Shown here one piece after another: positions 22,730-32,756 of a DNA stretch of 64,000 nt (position 1 is its first letter; the number at the start of each line of letters is the position of its first letter). The stretch is from Asparagopsis taxiformis. Taxonomy: Eukaryota; Rhodophyta; Florideophyceae; Bonnemaisoniales; Bonnemaisoniaceae. The notes under the pieces were generated by a model. That model was not told the origin of the DNA, did not search any database, and worked only from the letters and a program-made list of their open reading frames with translations. The stretch lies in NCBI GenBank assembly GCA_030407315.1, contig JALQPE010000238.1:1-64000 (forward strand), given 5' to 3'. Made by a program: the position numbers and the translations under genes.

Positions 22730-23497
22730 TCAATGCATCCGCCAGTAGCTATCGTTTCGAAACCAGCAGTTTCCTTGCGTAATTTGGAAATTTTCGAAAT
22801 TATGTAGAATTGGCGGGCGCACATGCGAGCATGGCGAGCGCCACGTGTAGGGTTATTGGTCGTAGTACACGTATTGCAATACCACCGCGGCCGCCGGCGC
22901 GGCCCGCCCCATTGGGCCCTCGGGACGGACCACTCGGCCCCGGTACGCAATTACAAGTAGTGACCCTTCTCCAATGAGTAAAAGGTAACAAACCCCCTCT
23001 AAGGTACCGATCCAAGTTAACCCTGGAGGTGACGCACCGTTGACGACACTCGTATCAATCGTTTCCGTCTTAGGGATTGTTCCGTTCCGCATCACAGCGT
23101 GGGTGCGTAACGTACCGTGGTCCCCGGGTTACCACGGAATGCCAACACGACGTCTACGCGTGTGAGGCTGATCAAGGTCAACAGTTTCGTCTAAGCGTGA
23201 GTGCTCGGAACCGACATACACCGTGTGTCGCGCCGTCCGTTCTGAGTTGACTAACCGCTAAAACGCCCGCCTGTTTCCGTGATCCGACCTAGCCACCGTT
23301 GGCTCGTGCGTCGCCCTGGTGGATTTTCCTCTAAGGGTGATCAAGATCCTTCCGATTCAAACCGCTCTACCACCTACCGAGTCGAGGCCAGTGGACGGTC
23401 GTCGGCAGTGCGACTACGCTTTACCGCTTCGGGTTAACAAAAGCCAGGAGTGCGAAGCCGCCTCTCCGGCGACTACTCGAGACGTTTGGACGACTAC

Positions 23498-23848
23498 CTA
23501 AGTCATTACGTCTAAGCGCCAGTTAAGTCCTACAGGGGTGGCTGTCTTATCAGAGCGAGCGGGAGTCGCAGTGTCCTTGTCAACCGGCGAAGCCTGAGTG
23601 ATTGGCGCTTTCGAGGAAGTCGAACGAGTCGGAGTAGACGGCTGAGCAGCGGGTTCCGGAGGCGCACTTGTCGCAGGCGCGGAAGACGATTTGGTCGACG
23701 CTGGCGCGACCCCGGTACGGGATGACGAAGCTTGATGACGGGTCGTGGGACGACGCACGCTCGAGCGCGTAGTCGGACGGTTGGGCGAACCCATATCTTC
23801 TTTCTCCTCCTCTGAGGATTCGAATTGAATCGGCGCGCGGGGAGCCAT
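23498..23848 (-). CDS. Possible 5' exon of the antisense ORF
   Basis: It starts MAPRAPIQFESSEEEKEDMG and continues Ser/Thr/Pro-rich, a disordered N-terminus. It ends at NWRLDVMT. A GTAGGA donor lies near 23533 and a CCCGTTTCAG acceptor near 22717, but those two sites do not join in a shared phase, so the link to 22729 is unproven. Confidence 0.3.
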   Translation of the reverse strand: MAPRAPIQFESSEEEKEDMGSPNRPTTRSSVRRPTTRHQASSSRTGVAPASTKSSSAPATSAPPEPAAQPSTPTRSTSSKAPITQASPVDKDTATPARSDKTATPVGLNWRLDVMT

Positions 23849-24324
23849 CTTAAGCCGACGAAAGGCGGTGGAATACGTTGGCGATAAAACCCTGTACGGG
23901 ATAAACCGATGGCCTATTGGCTTAAATCTCCGGCAGAAGAGCTACGGAATTCAACCCTGATGGGGGGGATCGCAAGGCGAGTGGCCGGATAACGAATACA
24001 AGCCTCAAGGCGGCACCACTCACGCGATCACGTGCCTGATTATCTCGCGATTCGATACAAAAACCCTTTGAGGGATGACGGAAGGGACGCAAGTGCAATG
24101 CAATTGAACACCGAAGGGATGAGGCGCGGTACAGCTGATGGATCAATACAACCGATGTTGTCAATTCCAAAGTGGAAACAGTCTGGTGGACCTTCGCAAG
24201 AGTCGGGTGGACAACAAAAATAGCGCACACGCGTCGGGCGCGGGAGAAATTTTGAATGCAGAAATGCAACGGCTATCGCCAAAAATTTGTAATTTTTTAA
24301 TTTTGTCGGGACGACAAATCTCTC

Positions 24325-25020
24325 AGGAGGGGACCATGTCGTACCGCCTGGCGGTCCTCCCAATCTGAGCGTGTCGCTTCCCTATTGGGTACCCACTTAA
24401 GGGATGTGCCAATCACAAGGCACCAGCCAACTGGGCGTGTTTCCTGTAATTGGGACAAGCGCAAGGCTGCAAATACCCCACTCGGGCCTATCGGCCCCGG
24501 CCAAGACCCCACAAGGGGCAAATTTTAACTTAGGCTGATCAGCCATACATTACAATGTAAGCCTATTGGCAATGACCTCGCGGGTAGGCGGGCGCCAGTA
24601 ATTGGGTTCTGGTTGGTCACTAACTGGATATTTATTCCTAACCACTAACCCTAGCTTACAGTAGACTTAATATAAAACTGCCACTGGAATAGCCAGTAGG
24701 CACGGTTTCTAGAGTAACGTAAACTCAAGTGGAATTACGACCCATTGGAACAGTGTTTGCATACCTAGTGTTTAACCCTCTCAGGGACAACCTTAGGGTT
24801 AGCTAACAGCTCGACGGATTACGTCACTCGCTCCATCTATACGCACCTAGCGTGAGCATTCCTATTCGCCTAACCCCTTCCGGGTAGCGATCCCCTTCTC
24901 TCATACGAGACTACCCGCTAGGTATACTATAAGGTTCATCTGCTCTACCACTTTCCTCTACCGGGGCTCGGGACACCTGTCGGGTGGTTTGCCGCTCTAG
25001 CGGATTTTCTACCTGCTACA
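24325..25020 (+). repeat. 3' LTR of the gypsy element with preceding purine tract
   Basis: AGGAGGGGACCA (24325–24336) fits a polypurine tract. The sequence from TGTCGTACCG (24337) to CTGCTACA (25020) has the TG…CA ends of an LTR and is about 684 bp long. Immediately after it the CACTA arm homology begins at GACTCCTCGTCC. The 5' LTR is not in the window, so identity cannot be tested. Confidence 0.6.
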
Positions 25021-25354
25021 GACTCCTCGTCCAGGAAAGTGCGCCATTTTTCCTACTCCTCGCCTCACCTTTTCTGTAGGCCCCATATGCTAGTGTTTTT
25101 CCTATATTTCTGTAGTGATGACGTCATTATAGACTACAGAAGGCGGTAGAAGATACAATAATTTGCGCCTGTTCTGCCAGGTCATGTGCTTCAAAGCGTA
25201 ATTCGCACCCTAGGTATCGTTTTTCTGGGCCTCCCATCGCACCGCTCCGTTTCAAATTCATCCCTCTATTGTTCTCCTACACGTCATTTCCGCCCGCAGA
25301 GTGCTACTTAAACGACAGATTCTGGAAATCCCTGTTTCCATCTTCATATCCGTC
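25021..25354 (+). repeat. End-A arm fragment of a third CACTA copy
   Basis: It matches 63478–63813 closely. The left side is cut by the gypsy LTR and the right side by the terminus of F1b, exactly inside the arm's hairpin after ATATCCGTC. It marks an older CACTA copy that received both insertions. Confidence 0.8.
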
Positions 25355-25830
25355 CACTACGGTGTTGAGAATGAAAAAAGACAGTAAATTTACCGTCTGA
25401 GACAGTAAAAATTACTGTCTGGCCAAGACAGTGCGCGGAGACAGTAAAATTTACTGTCTGGAAATTTCAGAATACTGCTGCAGCAGTAAACTGGCACGAA
25501 ATCTGGACAGTACCAAAAACAGTAAAATTTACTGTCCAGAACAGTAAATTTTACTGTCCGGAAGTGTTGCCGCCAGACAGTATGTGCAGACAGTACAATT
25601 TACTGTCTGAGGCAATGCATTGTATTGTATTACTGCACTGTCTGGGGAAATCTGTAGACAGTAATGTAGATAGCAAATTGTATTGTCTGCGGGTAGTACC
25701 GTGCATTGGTTCACAACACTGTCTGGTGGAGTGGACTTGAGAGGAAATATGGAGCATAGTGTTGGTGTGAAGGTAAATATTGGAATGGTGTGTGGTATAC
25801 GACTATAGTAATTGTGATAGTAATTGTGAT
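25355..25830. repeat. CACTA terminus (end B) with subterminal repeats, left end of F1b
   Basis: CACTACGGTGTTG is followed by inverted GACAGTAAATTT/AAATTTACTGTC units to about 25720. It is the inverse of 15560–16013. Bases 25830–26270 then hold no gene and should contain the ORF1 promoter. Confidence 0.8.
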
Positions 25831-26270
25831 GGTGCTTTACAGATAGTTGGGTGCAGGGAAGCTAGATGTTGAATAGGACGTAGAATGAAAGATTGGGAGA
25901 ACAGAACATATCTGGTTTGTCTCACCGTAAGGAGAGAATGTACAGAGTAGCTATATTATGTTGAGTTTAGCATTTGAAATTATACCCATCTATCTTTGAA
26001 TTGAAAGTGTCGAGTAGGAGACGTCAGTCTGGTAGCGAGGTGTGGTATGTACAGGACGTGGGTGGTGGCAAAGGAAAGAATACGCACCATCCACCACTAA
26101 ATTATGAAAAATAACCGTTACGGAGCACTGGGAAGCATTATTATTATGTAGAGTAGAACAGGATGGATGCATCTACTGGAATGATATTTGCTACAACACT
26201 GCTGTGCTAAGCGTGACATCCTTCCTTCAAAGCAATTCTCCTTTTAGCAAACTCTAATTGCAAGGTCAAG

Positions 26271-27773
26271 ATGAATCCCGAAACCTCCGTAAGCATCGCC
26301 GCATTTTCCGAAATAACGCGTGAGGGCTTTTCGAACATCACTGCAGAGCTGAAAGCCCTAAGTGATAAAATAGATGCCGTCGAGAAGAGCACCATTCAAT
26401 TACGCGAGACTCTCGGAAATGTCGCCAAGACTGTCTCCATGCTAAACACCGATATGCAGGAGGTCAAGAGCATCGTCGATGGGCTTCTGAGCCAGGGACA
26501 AGGACATCTGAAGAAGATCGCCTCCGAGAAGGACAGGGAACGTCTCCGCATTGCGCAGGATGCGGAGAAATCGTTCACGTTCGAAATGTTGTGTGCTGTG
26601 CTGTGTGCTGTTGTTCCAACGTACACGAAGGCAATGGTGGATAAGAGGGATAGGCATTTCAACGGATGCCAGCTAATCAATACGCTGATGTTCGCCAGGC
26701 AGAGCAATGAGCGAAAGGATGTGTTCAATAGGACGCTTGCCGGCCGGAACCACATTGAATTGCGCTGCCGAGTTGTGACCTCTTTAATCAAGAATACTTG
26801 TGAAAACAATTCTTTCAGACAGGGAGGAGACCGTTCCAGCTCCAATGGAACGTCGGAAGGTATCGAACGGTGGAGGGCGCGGGGGTATGTGACTACCGGG
26901 ACCATTGAGGAGACAATTCGCGGAACGGACTCTGCTCGCATGGATGGAATGCATGGGACGTCCGAGGGAAGTGATGGGGCCGCTCGAAAGCAGAAGCGAA
27001 GAAAGGTTGGTGACAATGGGCCGTTGCACAGAAAGGAGGTAGGCATCACTGTGACGAAATCGGCACTCACGGCAGTGACCGGGTTTATGAACAAGTCCAG
27101 AGATCATGTGCGAAACCGGTTCATCCGAGATCTTGGATTCGTTCTATACAGTGGGTTTCAAGGTTCAGTCCGCATGGAGCAGCATCATTTGCACGACGGT
27201 GGGCTGGACATTGAGTCAGTTCCAAGTCTGTACTCGGCGCAGAGGAAAATGAATGCAGCGGAGCGCGCAGCAATGGATGACAAGAATATGAAGATTCTTC
27301 GCGACTTCATTGCGTTGCGAAAAGAAATGGTATTCAAAGTCGAGTACGAAGTTCAAATAATTGGAGAACCGGACAAGAGGTTTTTGACTAGGAGGATCAA
27401 TTTAGTAGAGGTTGCAATGAACTTTGCAGTCGCCTACACGCAATGTTCTGATAAGAACATGTTCCTGCGACGTTCAGAATACTCCTTGCAATTCATCTAC
27501 ATACTTGCATACGGGTTCCGAACGATTTTGAAATTTCAAAGTGGAGCAGAGGTGGAAGGAGCGCAAATCCGGGAAATCAATGAAGCAGTGAAACTGCTTC
27601 TTCCCGGGGAGCGTGTGAGTAGTCGGTTCATGAATGAGGAGGTTTTGACTATATCGCGTGATAGATATGAAGAACTGAATGTAGACGATGGGGGAATCAG
27701 TGCTGGAGGAGAGCTTCAGGTCTATGGAAGAGGACGGAGGAGATGCAGAATATGTGAAGGTATTCGTCGATGA
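26271..27773 (+). CDS. CACTA accessory protein ORF1 (coiled-coil, 500 aa)
   Basis: An intact frame begins with ATG in GTCAAGATGAATCCC. Residues 1–85 are predicted-looking coiled coil (FSNITAELKALSDKIDAVEK). A conserved block follows at about 90–190 (EKDRERLRIAQDAEKSFTFE; MFARQSNERKDVFNRT). A basic patch (RKQKRRKVGDNGPLHRKE, about 235–255) could be a nuclear signal. The C-terminal half is helical with a conserved DDKNMKILRDFIALRKEMV and an acidic, glycine-rich tail. A homologue at 46040–47563 has the same position and direction in F2, next to the same kind of terminus. No database family is recognised. The location suggests a TnpA-like end-binding or regulatory protein, which is inference. Confidence 0.75.
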   Translation: MNPETSVSIAAFSEITREGFSNITAELKALSDKIDAVEKSTIQLRETLGNVAKTVSMLNTDMQEVKSIVDGLLSQGQGHLKKIASEKDRERLRIAQDAEKSFTFEMLCAVLCAVVPTYTKAMVDKRDRHFNGCQLINTLMFARQSNERKDVFNRTLAGRNHIELRCRVVTSLIKNTCENNSFRQGGDRSSSNGTSEGIERWRARGYVTTGTIEETIRGTDSARMDGMHGTSEGSDGAARKQKRRKVGDNGPLHRKEVGITVTKSALTAVTGFMNKSRDHVRNRFIRDLGFVLYSGFQGSVRMEQHHLHDGGLDIESVPSLYSAQRKMNAAERAAMDDKNMKILRDFIALRKEMVFKVEYEVQIIGEPDKRFLTRRINLVEVAMNFAVAYTQCSDKNMFLRRSEYSLQFIYILAYGFRTILKFQSGAEVEGAQIREINEAVKLLLPGERVSSRFMNEEVLTISRDRYEELNVDDGGISAGGELQVYGRGRRRCRICEGIRR

Positions 27774-28073
27774 TGAAATCGAGAATGAAGGGGAGTAGTA
27801 TCGGATGAAACCGGTTTCGGTGTAGTAGACGAAGAATGAAGAAATAAAATTTCTGTTGAGTTGAATTTTGTAATAGATGGAAGTAGATAGATGCGAGACA
27901 TCAGGAAACCAGTCAGACGAAAGTGTCAAGTCGAAGGAAAAGCGCAGAGACAGGTAGTGGAATAGTCGAAGTAGGAAGGGGCGAGGGTATCCGTCTTTAC
28001 TAGAAATTGATGGCCACAGAAGCTCTAGAATGGAATACCCAGGAACAGGATAACTACGGATAGGTGTGCTTTA
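27774..28073. other. Convergent 3' flank of ORF1 and ORF2
   Basis: Short AT-rich stretch with no further gene seen; the two genes point toward each other here. Confidence 0.5.
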
Positions 28074-29435
28074 TCATTTTTGCTCCGGACTGCAGGTGGC
28101 AGGTGAAGGAGAGGGTGGGTGGGTAGTGTCTGAATCCGCATTGAAGCCAAGACGAGAGATAGCCTCATAGCCAATGTCTTCAAGCTCCTGGCATGTAGTA
28201 GTACCACTGAAAATACAGCAAGGTAAGCGTAGATGTAGTGTACCAAACGTCTCTGCGGTTGATAGAAGCTGGAAAGTGCTGTAACAAGCTCGGCGCTGAA
28301 TACGTCTCCACAGTAACGAAAACGTTGCTCCATAGGTAACAGTAGCCTTATCACGTAGGTGGAAAGAGTCCACGATGCTAGACTGTGATAGTTGGCTAAG
28401 ACATAGGGGATGTAAAAATGTATTGTTGACGTGGTCAAACTCGTAGGAGTCTCTGCAAAGAACTGTCATACGTTGGTCTCGGCTGGACAGGACGTAAGCA
28501 GATGAGCCGACGAGAAATGCGGAAGAAGGAGCATCATGAGAGCAATCAACGTCGACTAGATTTCCTAAAATTCGGACAATCGATGAGCTGCCTCCATCGC
28601 GTTCCGCCCTGCTCTTCACCAATATTTTCTGGAACCCGTGTTGCGAGGTACCTATGGAGTCACATAGTGCCTGAAAGGTGGGGAAAATGATGGAAAGATC
28701 CGACTCATTTCCAGAGGGAAAGGTGATGTCCTCAAAGGACGGCTGGAAGAGAACGTCACGATTCTCTTTCGCCTTGCATTGAATGGCAATAGTGCGGAAT
28801 TGAGCAAGGGAGCAGTCAGCCTGTACTCTGATTTCTTCTTGCGATGTTTGTCGCATTCCCCTGGAGTGCTCGGATTTTGTCATCCGGAGGGAGAGGGGCT
28901 TGTCTGTGTACACACCAAGCTTCTGAAACAGAATGCTACATACAGTCAGAGCAGAGGAGGTCATGGAGCTGTTGGAATCGAATGGAGGGGGAAGAGGATG
29001 TTTGGCAGCTGACTCCAGCTTTTCCAATCTTGCCAGCATTTCTGCTATGGTCTTCTTCATTTGATCCGCAGTGCAATCTTGAAGGATGCCGCGGTGGCGG
29101 TGGCGAGTGTGGTCAATGCCGTAGTCCGGGTCTCTCTCTGCTGGGGATGCAGGTGAGTCCATACTGCGAAGCTCACCACTTCGCCACGGGAGAACCCTTC
29201 CGGAATCCTTGTCGACGAGCTCGTTACGATCTGAAATCTTGACTTGAGAAAGGGTAGAGTCGAAACCATATTCAGCTTTGTATTCGAGCAATGCATGGAG
29301 GAATGGGTCTGTTTCAGTCTTGACCTGAGTAATTTCCTTGACGATTGCAGACCACCAGACAATTTTTCGTTTCCTCCCAAACGGCCGAAGTTCCCATTGA
29401 ACTTCTATAACGTCGTTTGGAGCGAGAGGAAGCAT
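28074..29435 (-). CDS. CACTA accessory protein ORF2 (453 aa)
   Basis: An intact minus-strand frame starts at ATG 29435. The first ~90 residues (NDVIEVQWELRPFG…IVWWSAIVKEI…VLPWRSGE) look like a small beta-barrel of the Tudor/Agenet kind. They resemble the N-terminus of the Sel1-repeat protein in F1a (VEVLWP…NSWWKACVLEI…LKWR). A helical segment near 115–130 (MKKTIAEMLARLEKLESA) and an unrecognised C-terminal domain follow (FHLRDKATVTYGATFSLLWR; LRLPCCIFSGTTTCQELEDI). A decayed homologue of the C-terminus lies at 48065–48290 in F2. If the Tudor reading is right it may bind modified histones or DNA; this is inference. Confidence 0.6.
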   Translation of the reverse strand: MLPLAPNDVIEVQWELRPFGRKRKIVWWSAIVKEITQVKTETDPFLHALLEYKAEYGFDSTLSQVKISDRNELVDKDSGRVLPWRSGELRSMDSPASPAERDPDYGIDHTRHRHRGILQDCTADQMKKTIAEMLARLEKLESAAKHPLPPPFDSNSSMTSSALTVCSILFQKLGVYTDKPLSLRMTKSEHSRGMRQTSQEEIRVQADCSLAQFRTIAIQCKAKENRDVLFQPSFEDITFPSGNESDLSIIFPTFQALCDSIGTSQHGFQKILVKSRAERDGGSSSIVRILGNLVDVDCSHDAPSSAFLVGSSAYVLSSRDQRMTVLCRDSYEFDHVNNTFLHPLCLSQLSQSSIVDSFHLRDKATVTYGATFSLLWRRIQRRACYSTFQLLSTAETFGTLHLRLPCCIFSGTTTCQELEDIGYEAISRLGFNADSDTTHPPSPSPATCSPEQK

Positions 29436-29948
29436 GTTGGGATAGCTATGGGATAGAATTGTTGTATTAGTGAAAGCCTAACCGTTACCTTCTGCTAAAG
29501 AGTAGTATATACTAGGAGGATTGGAAAGGTCGAGAAGAGATGTTTAGGTGGTGTAGAAATAGAATGGACAATTGACAAAATTGACACGTCAGTGTGGATG
29601 ATGTCTGCCATGAACTGATTGCAGCATAAAATTTGATGTGAATAATCGTTCTAGAAGTGAATGTCGGATGCATACGATTGGACTACAAAGATACGTTTAG
29701 AGATGTTACGGGGCCCAATAAATTGCATGGAAAAATATTTTGAGTATTACTTTAGTATTACATTGATTATTGAGCTAACAGTCGATATAGTTAACTTGTA
29801 AATGTTCGGACAGGGGTGGAAAGGAAACAGCCACCGAAGTGCTACCACTCGCTGACACTTTGTTTTAAACAACCAACTTCTGCTTTGCGCCACCCTGGTC
29901 AAGCAGCAACCAACTATTCCTTTCTTAAAAACTCTACCTTTGTTCGCC
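29436..29948. promoter_or_regulatory. Divergent intergenic region between ORF2 and the ParB–methyltransferase gene
   Basis: About 510 bp between two divergent starts; AT-rich, no gene seen. It must hold both promoters if both genes are expressed. No specific site is recognised. Confidence 0.4.
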
Positions 29949-32756
29949 ATGGAAGGAACGTTCCACAATCACGGTGAAAAGCACGACGGATGGGTGTTCA
30001 TCGACCCCAATCAAGTCAGCAAATTCGTATCGATTCGCGATGTTGATGCAAGTCATGTGGAAGCGCTCATGGAGAGCATTCGCAACAGCGGTTATGACAC
30101 AGCTCATCCCGTGACTGGCAGGTTTCGAGAAGGCGTTCTGGAGATATTGGATGGAGCGCACCGCTGCATGGCAATTGTACGTGGAATGGAGAAGGGCGTC
30201 TTTCCTCCTGGCGTTACGATTCCTATGCGAGAAGAGTCTATCGTGGCGGACACCAACAGCAGTACTGCTGTTGTGCTGGACCGTGTGAGAGCGACGACAT
30301 CCAACGACATTGCAGGCCTGCAAAGGCGCATGATGTTTGTTGAGTATCTGATGATCGCCGTTGATCTCAGAGACGAGTACTGGGTCCAAAACGGAAAGGA
30401 CAAGTACGCTCACATTTCGTCTGTGAGGATGGCTGATGTGTTGGGCTGGATCAAATCCTGCGATCCAAGCGGCCAAATTGCTTCAAGCCTGAGTGGTAAA
30501 CCGCAGTACAGCTCATGCATGTCTATTCTGGCTGTGCTTCGGCCGTATCACCGAGCAGAAGATTCGAGTGCGATTGATTTGCGTCTGTGGCAAATGTTTT
30601 GTCATGCATGGGGACTCAATGCAGAGATGGGTGATTCTCCGAGGATGGTTGAGTTTCCGAAACAGGTGGGGGTGACTAGTTCTCGTGCCGTCGAAATGTT
30701 TGGCAAGACACCCCGCGGAGAATTGTCCTCTCCACTGAACCGCGAACTGCTTTCGAGCAGGTACTTTCTGGACGGCGCTACATCCGACATGCAAGATTCT
30801 TTGCAGGCTAACCAGAAGCGGTTCAGGAGGCTGATGGTTATGAAGTGCCAGTGTATCTTGGCTATTCGCAGTAAGGAGGTGGGCAGTGTGCCATCTAGGC
30901 GGGCCAGAGCCACATCCGGGGCCATTGGTGGTGGTGGAATGGTTGGAATTGCAACATCCAGTGCGCAATCCAACCAGCTTGGATTTGTTGTCGACCGTGT
31001 GTTAGCTGCGTGGGATACCGGGGCAAGAGTGTTGGGGTATGAGGATGTTGAATCGATGTGCTGGCCGTTCATGGTATTCGATCCTGCGAGCCTTTGCTTC
31101 AGGTCACTCCCGAATCGGTCTGATGGCTGTGCGGTCGAGGAGCATCGGAAAAACCTGACCATTGTCCCGAAAACTGTAGACAGTGAAAACGGGTTCTGTG
31201 CCGACCTTCCAGTGGCTGTGGATGCAAGGCTGCGATCATTGACAAGCGCCTTCCTGCTGTCGATACGCCAATGTGTCACTGAGGTGAATGTTTTCGCCGA
31301 GCGTGGTCAGCTGATGCAGAGACTTCGAGCCTTGCTTTTCGACACTCCTGACAAGTTCGGCTTGAACTCGTTCATGCGAGCCAAGTTGAACACGTCTCAT
31401 GCCCTGGATGGTCAGAGGAGGCTGAAGGCTTGGTTATTGCGAACCCGAGAGCAACGAAAGCTTCCTCTGACCATGGATGAGTTGCACAGTCTTGAGGATA
31501 CGCCCGAGCCTGGCATCCTTGAAGGTGCACCTGCGCAGATGGAAATATCCGCAGCAGTGCCAAACAATGGCAGCGAGGATATAGAAGAGGATAGTCTGGA
31601 GCCACAGAGGAAGAAGGCTAGGCTGGAGCGCGGTGGTGGAGAGGACGATAATGCGGCGGTTGCTAGCGAAACAGCAACAAGAGAAGGTGCGGCCGAGGAT
31701 GACGCTATGGATGACGCTATGGAAGTTGACACTGTATCGCCTACAGAAGCACCGCTCGTTGACGTCGGAAAGGAAACCAAGCCAGAATATGTCACCAAGC
31801 TGGAAGCTGTGATGGGGCGTTACATTCACACTGTGAATTGTGACGCCACTGATGTAGCCAAAGAGGTGGAGGACAAAATTAGTTTCCTGGAAGATGGCGT
31901 GTTGGAGGACAGTGTTCAGCTTGTGCTCACTGATCCTCCATTCAACACGAGGCGGGAAGGCGGCAGAGAAAACTCGGAGTACGATATTCTGGAGCCGGAA
32001 GAGTTGGCGAGTGTTGCGTGTGAAATAGTTCGAGTTCTTCGGCCTGGCGGCCATGCTCTGATCTATTCCAGCGTGCGCCAACTCGTGGCATGGATGGATG
32101 CAATCAGAAATGCCGAGCCTGGCAAGATGATTGTGGACAGTGTTCCAGTCGTGCTATCTCGCCGACCACACAGCTTTACGTCCAATCCATCGACGAAAAC
32201 GTGCACACTGCATAATATGCACGATTTCGTTATCCATGCGTATAAGCGGGGGAAGGGTATGGCTGCGTACGATATGGTGGATTACAGGTTGCACAATCCG
32301 GACATATCGAGGCACCCTGGGTTCACCAACGCGATTGACAACGTTCCGAGGTTGTCGGCTGGTGAAGCTCAATACGATGGGCAGAACAACCGACTGCGCC
32401 ATGAGCAGAAGGCGTTGACCACTCTTCGTGAGCTTCTGGAACGATTTTCGAAGCAGAACGATATCGTGATGGATTTCTTCTCGGGAACGTACAGCACAGC
32501 CATAGCGTGTATGACGTTGAGGGATGGTACGTATCGTCGGTTCATTGGGTGTGAGAAGGAAAAAAGGTGCCACGATGCATCGCAGGAGTGGATACTGCAT
32601 GCTTTCGTCAGTGAGGTGAAAGCCGGGCGATATGGGGGATCTTGCAGCGTGAGGTGGAGAGTATTCTTGGGGACGAGTCGGTACCGGTCACAGGAAAAGC
32701 TCCAAGGCTTCGTCAGAAGCACATCTCAGATGCACCAGAAGGATTCCCTGCTGTGA
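29949..32756 (+). CDS. ParB-like domain fused to DNA amino-methyltransferase
   Basis: The ATG at 29949 (CGCCATGGAAGG) gives 935 codons. Residues ~10–95 form a ParB/sulfiredoxin-like domain with DGAHRCMAIVRG at ~68, shared with the ParB parts at 36–38 and 41–43 kb. A helical region follows, then an acidic linker with a basic patch (RKKARLER). The C-terminal third is a DNA methyltransferase of the beta arrangement: catalytic motif IV LTDPPFNTRR at ~660 precedes the SAM motif DIVMDFFSGTYSTAIA at ~840. DPPF points to N6-adenine, with N4-cytosine possible. ParB–methylase pairs are typical of phages and bacteria, so a bacterial origin is likely. The frame ends just past the catalytic domain. One added G in the run at ~32633–32637 would continue it into the SET frame, suggesting a single ParB–methyltransferase–SET protein. 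Confidence 0.85.
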   Translation: MEGTFHNHGEKHDGWVFIDPNQVSKFVSIRDVDASHVEALMESIRNSGYDTAHPVTGRFREGVLEILDGAHRCMAIVRGMEKGVFPPGVTIPMREESIVADTNSSTAVVLDRVRATTSNDIAGLQRRMMFVEYLMIAVDLRDEYWVQNGKDKYAHISSVRMADVLGWIKSCDPSGQIASSLSGKPQYSSCMSILAVLRPYHRAEDSSAIDLRLWQMFCHAWGLNAEMGDSPRMVEFPKQVGVTSSRAVEMFGKTPRGELSSPLNRELLSSRYFLDGATSDMQDSLQANQKRFRRLMVMKCQCILAIRSKEVGSVPSRRARATSGAIGGGGMVGIATSSAQSNQLGFVVDRVLAAWDTGARVLGYEDVESMCWPFMVFDPASLCFRSLPNRSDGCAVEEHRKNLTIVPKTVDSENGFCADLPVAVDARLRSLTSAFLLSIRQCVTEVNVFAERGQLMQRLRALLFDTPDKFGLNSFMRAKLNTSHALDGQRRLKAWLLRTREQRKLPLTMDELHSLEDTPEPGILEGAPAQMEISAAVPNNGSEDIEEDSLEPQRKKARLERGGGEDDNAAVASETATREGAAEDDAMDDAMEVDTVSPTEAPLVDVGKETKPEYVTKLEAVMGRYIHTVNCDATDVAKEVEDKISFLEDGVLEDSVQLVLTDPPFNTRREGGRENSEYDILEPEELASVACEIVRVLRPGGHALIYSSVRQLVAWMDAIRNAEPGKMIVDSVPVVLSRRPHSFTSNPSTKTCTLHNMHDFVIHAYKRGKGMAAYDMVDYRLHNPDISRHPGFTNAIDNVPRLSAGEAQYDGQNNRLRHEQKALTTLRELLERFSKQNDIVMDFFSGTYSTAIACMTLRDGTYRRFIGCEKEKRCHDASQEWILHAFVSEVKAGRYGGSCSVRWRVFLGTSRYRSQEKLQGFVRSTSQMHQKDSLL

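Larger units (their letters stand above)
16014..25020 (+). mobile_element. Ty3/gypsy chromodomain retrotransposon, 5' part missing
   Basis: It retains pol from within reverse transcriptase, a long downstream region with antisense frames, a purine tract and a 3' LTR. Gag, protease and the 5' LTR are missing because F1a is inserted at 16013; they would lie left of the window. The 3' LTR abuts the CACTA arm fragment at 25021. Confidence 0.8.

Noticed and set aside
26396..27094. 232-codon minus-strand frame
   Set aside because: Shadow of ORF1 on the opposite strand; ORF1 has a conserved homologue in F2, the shadow does not.
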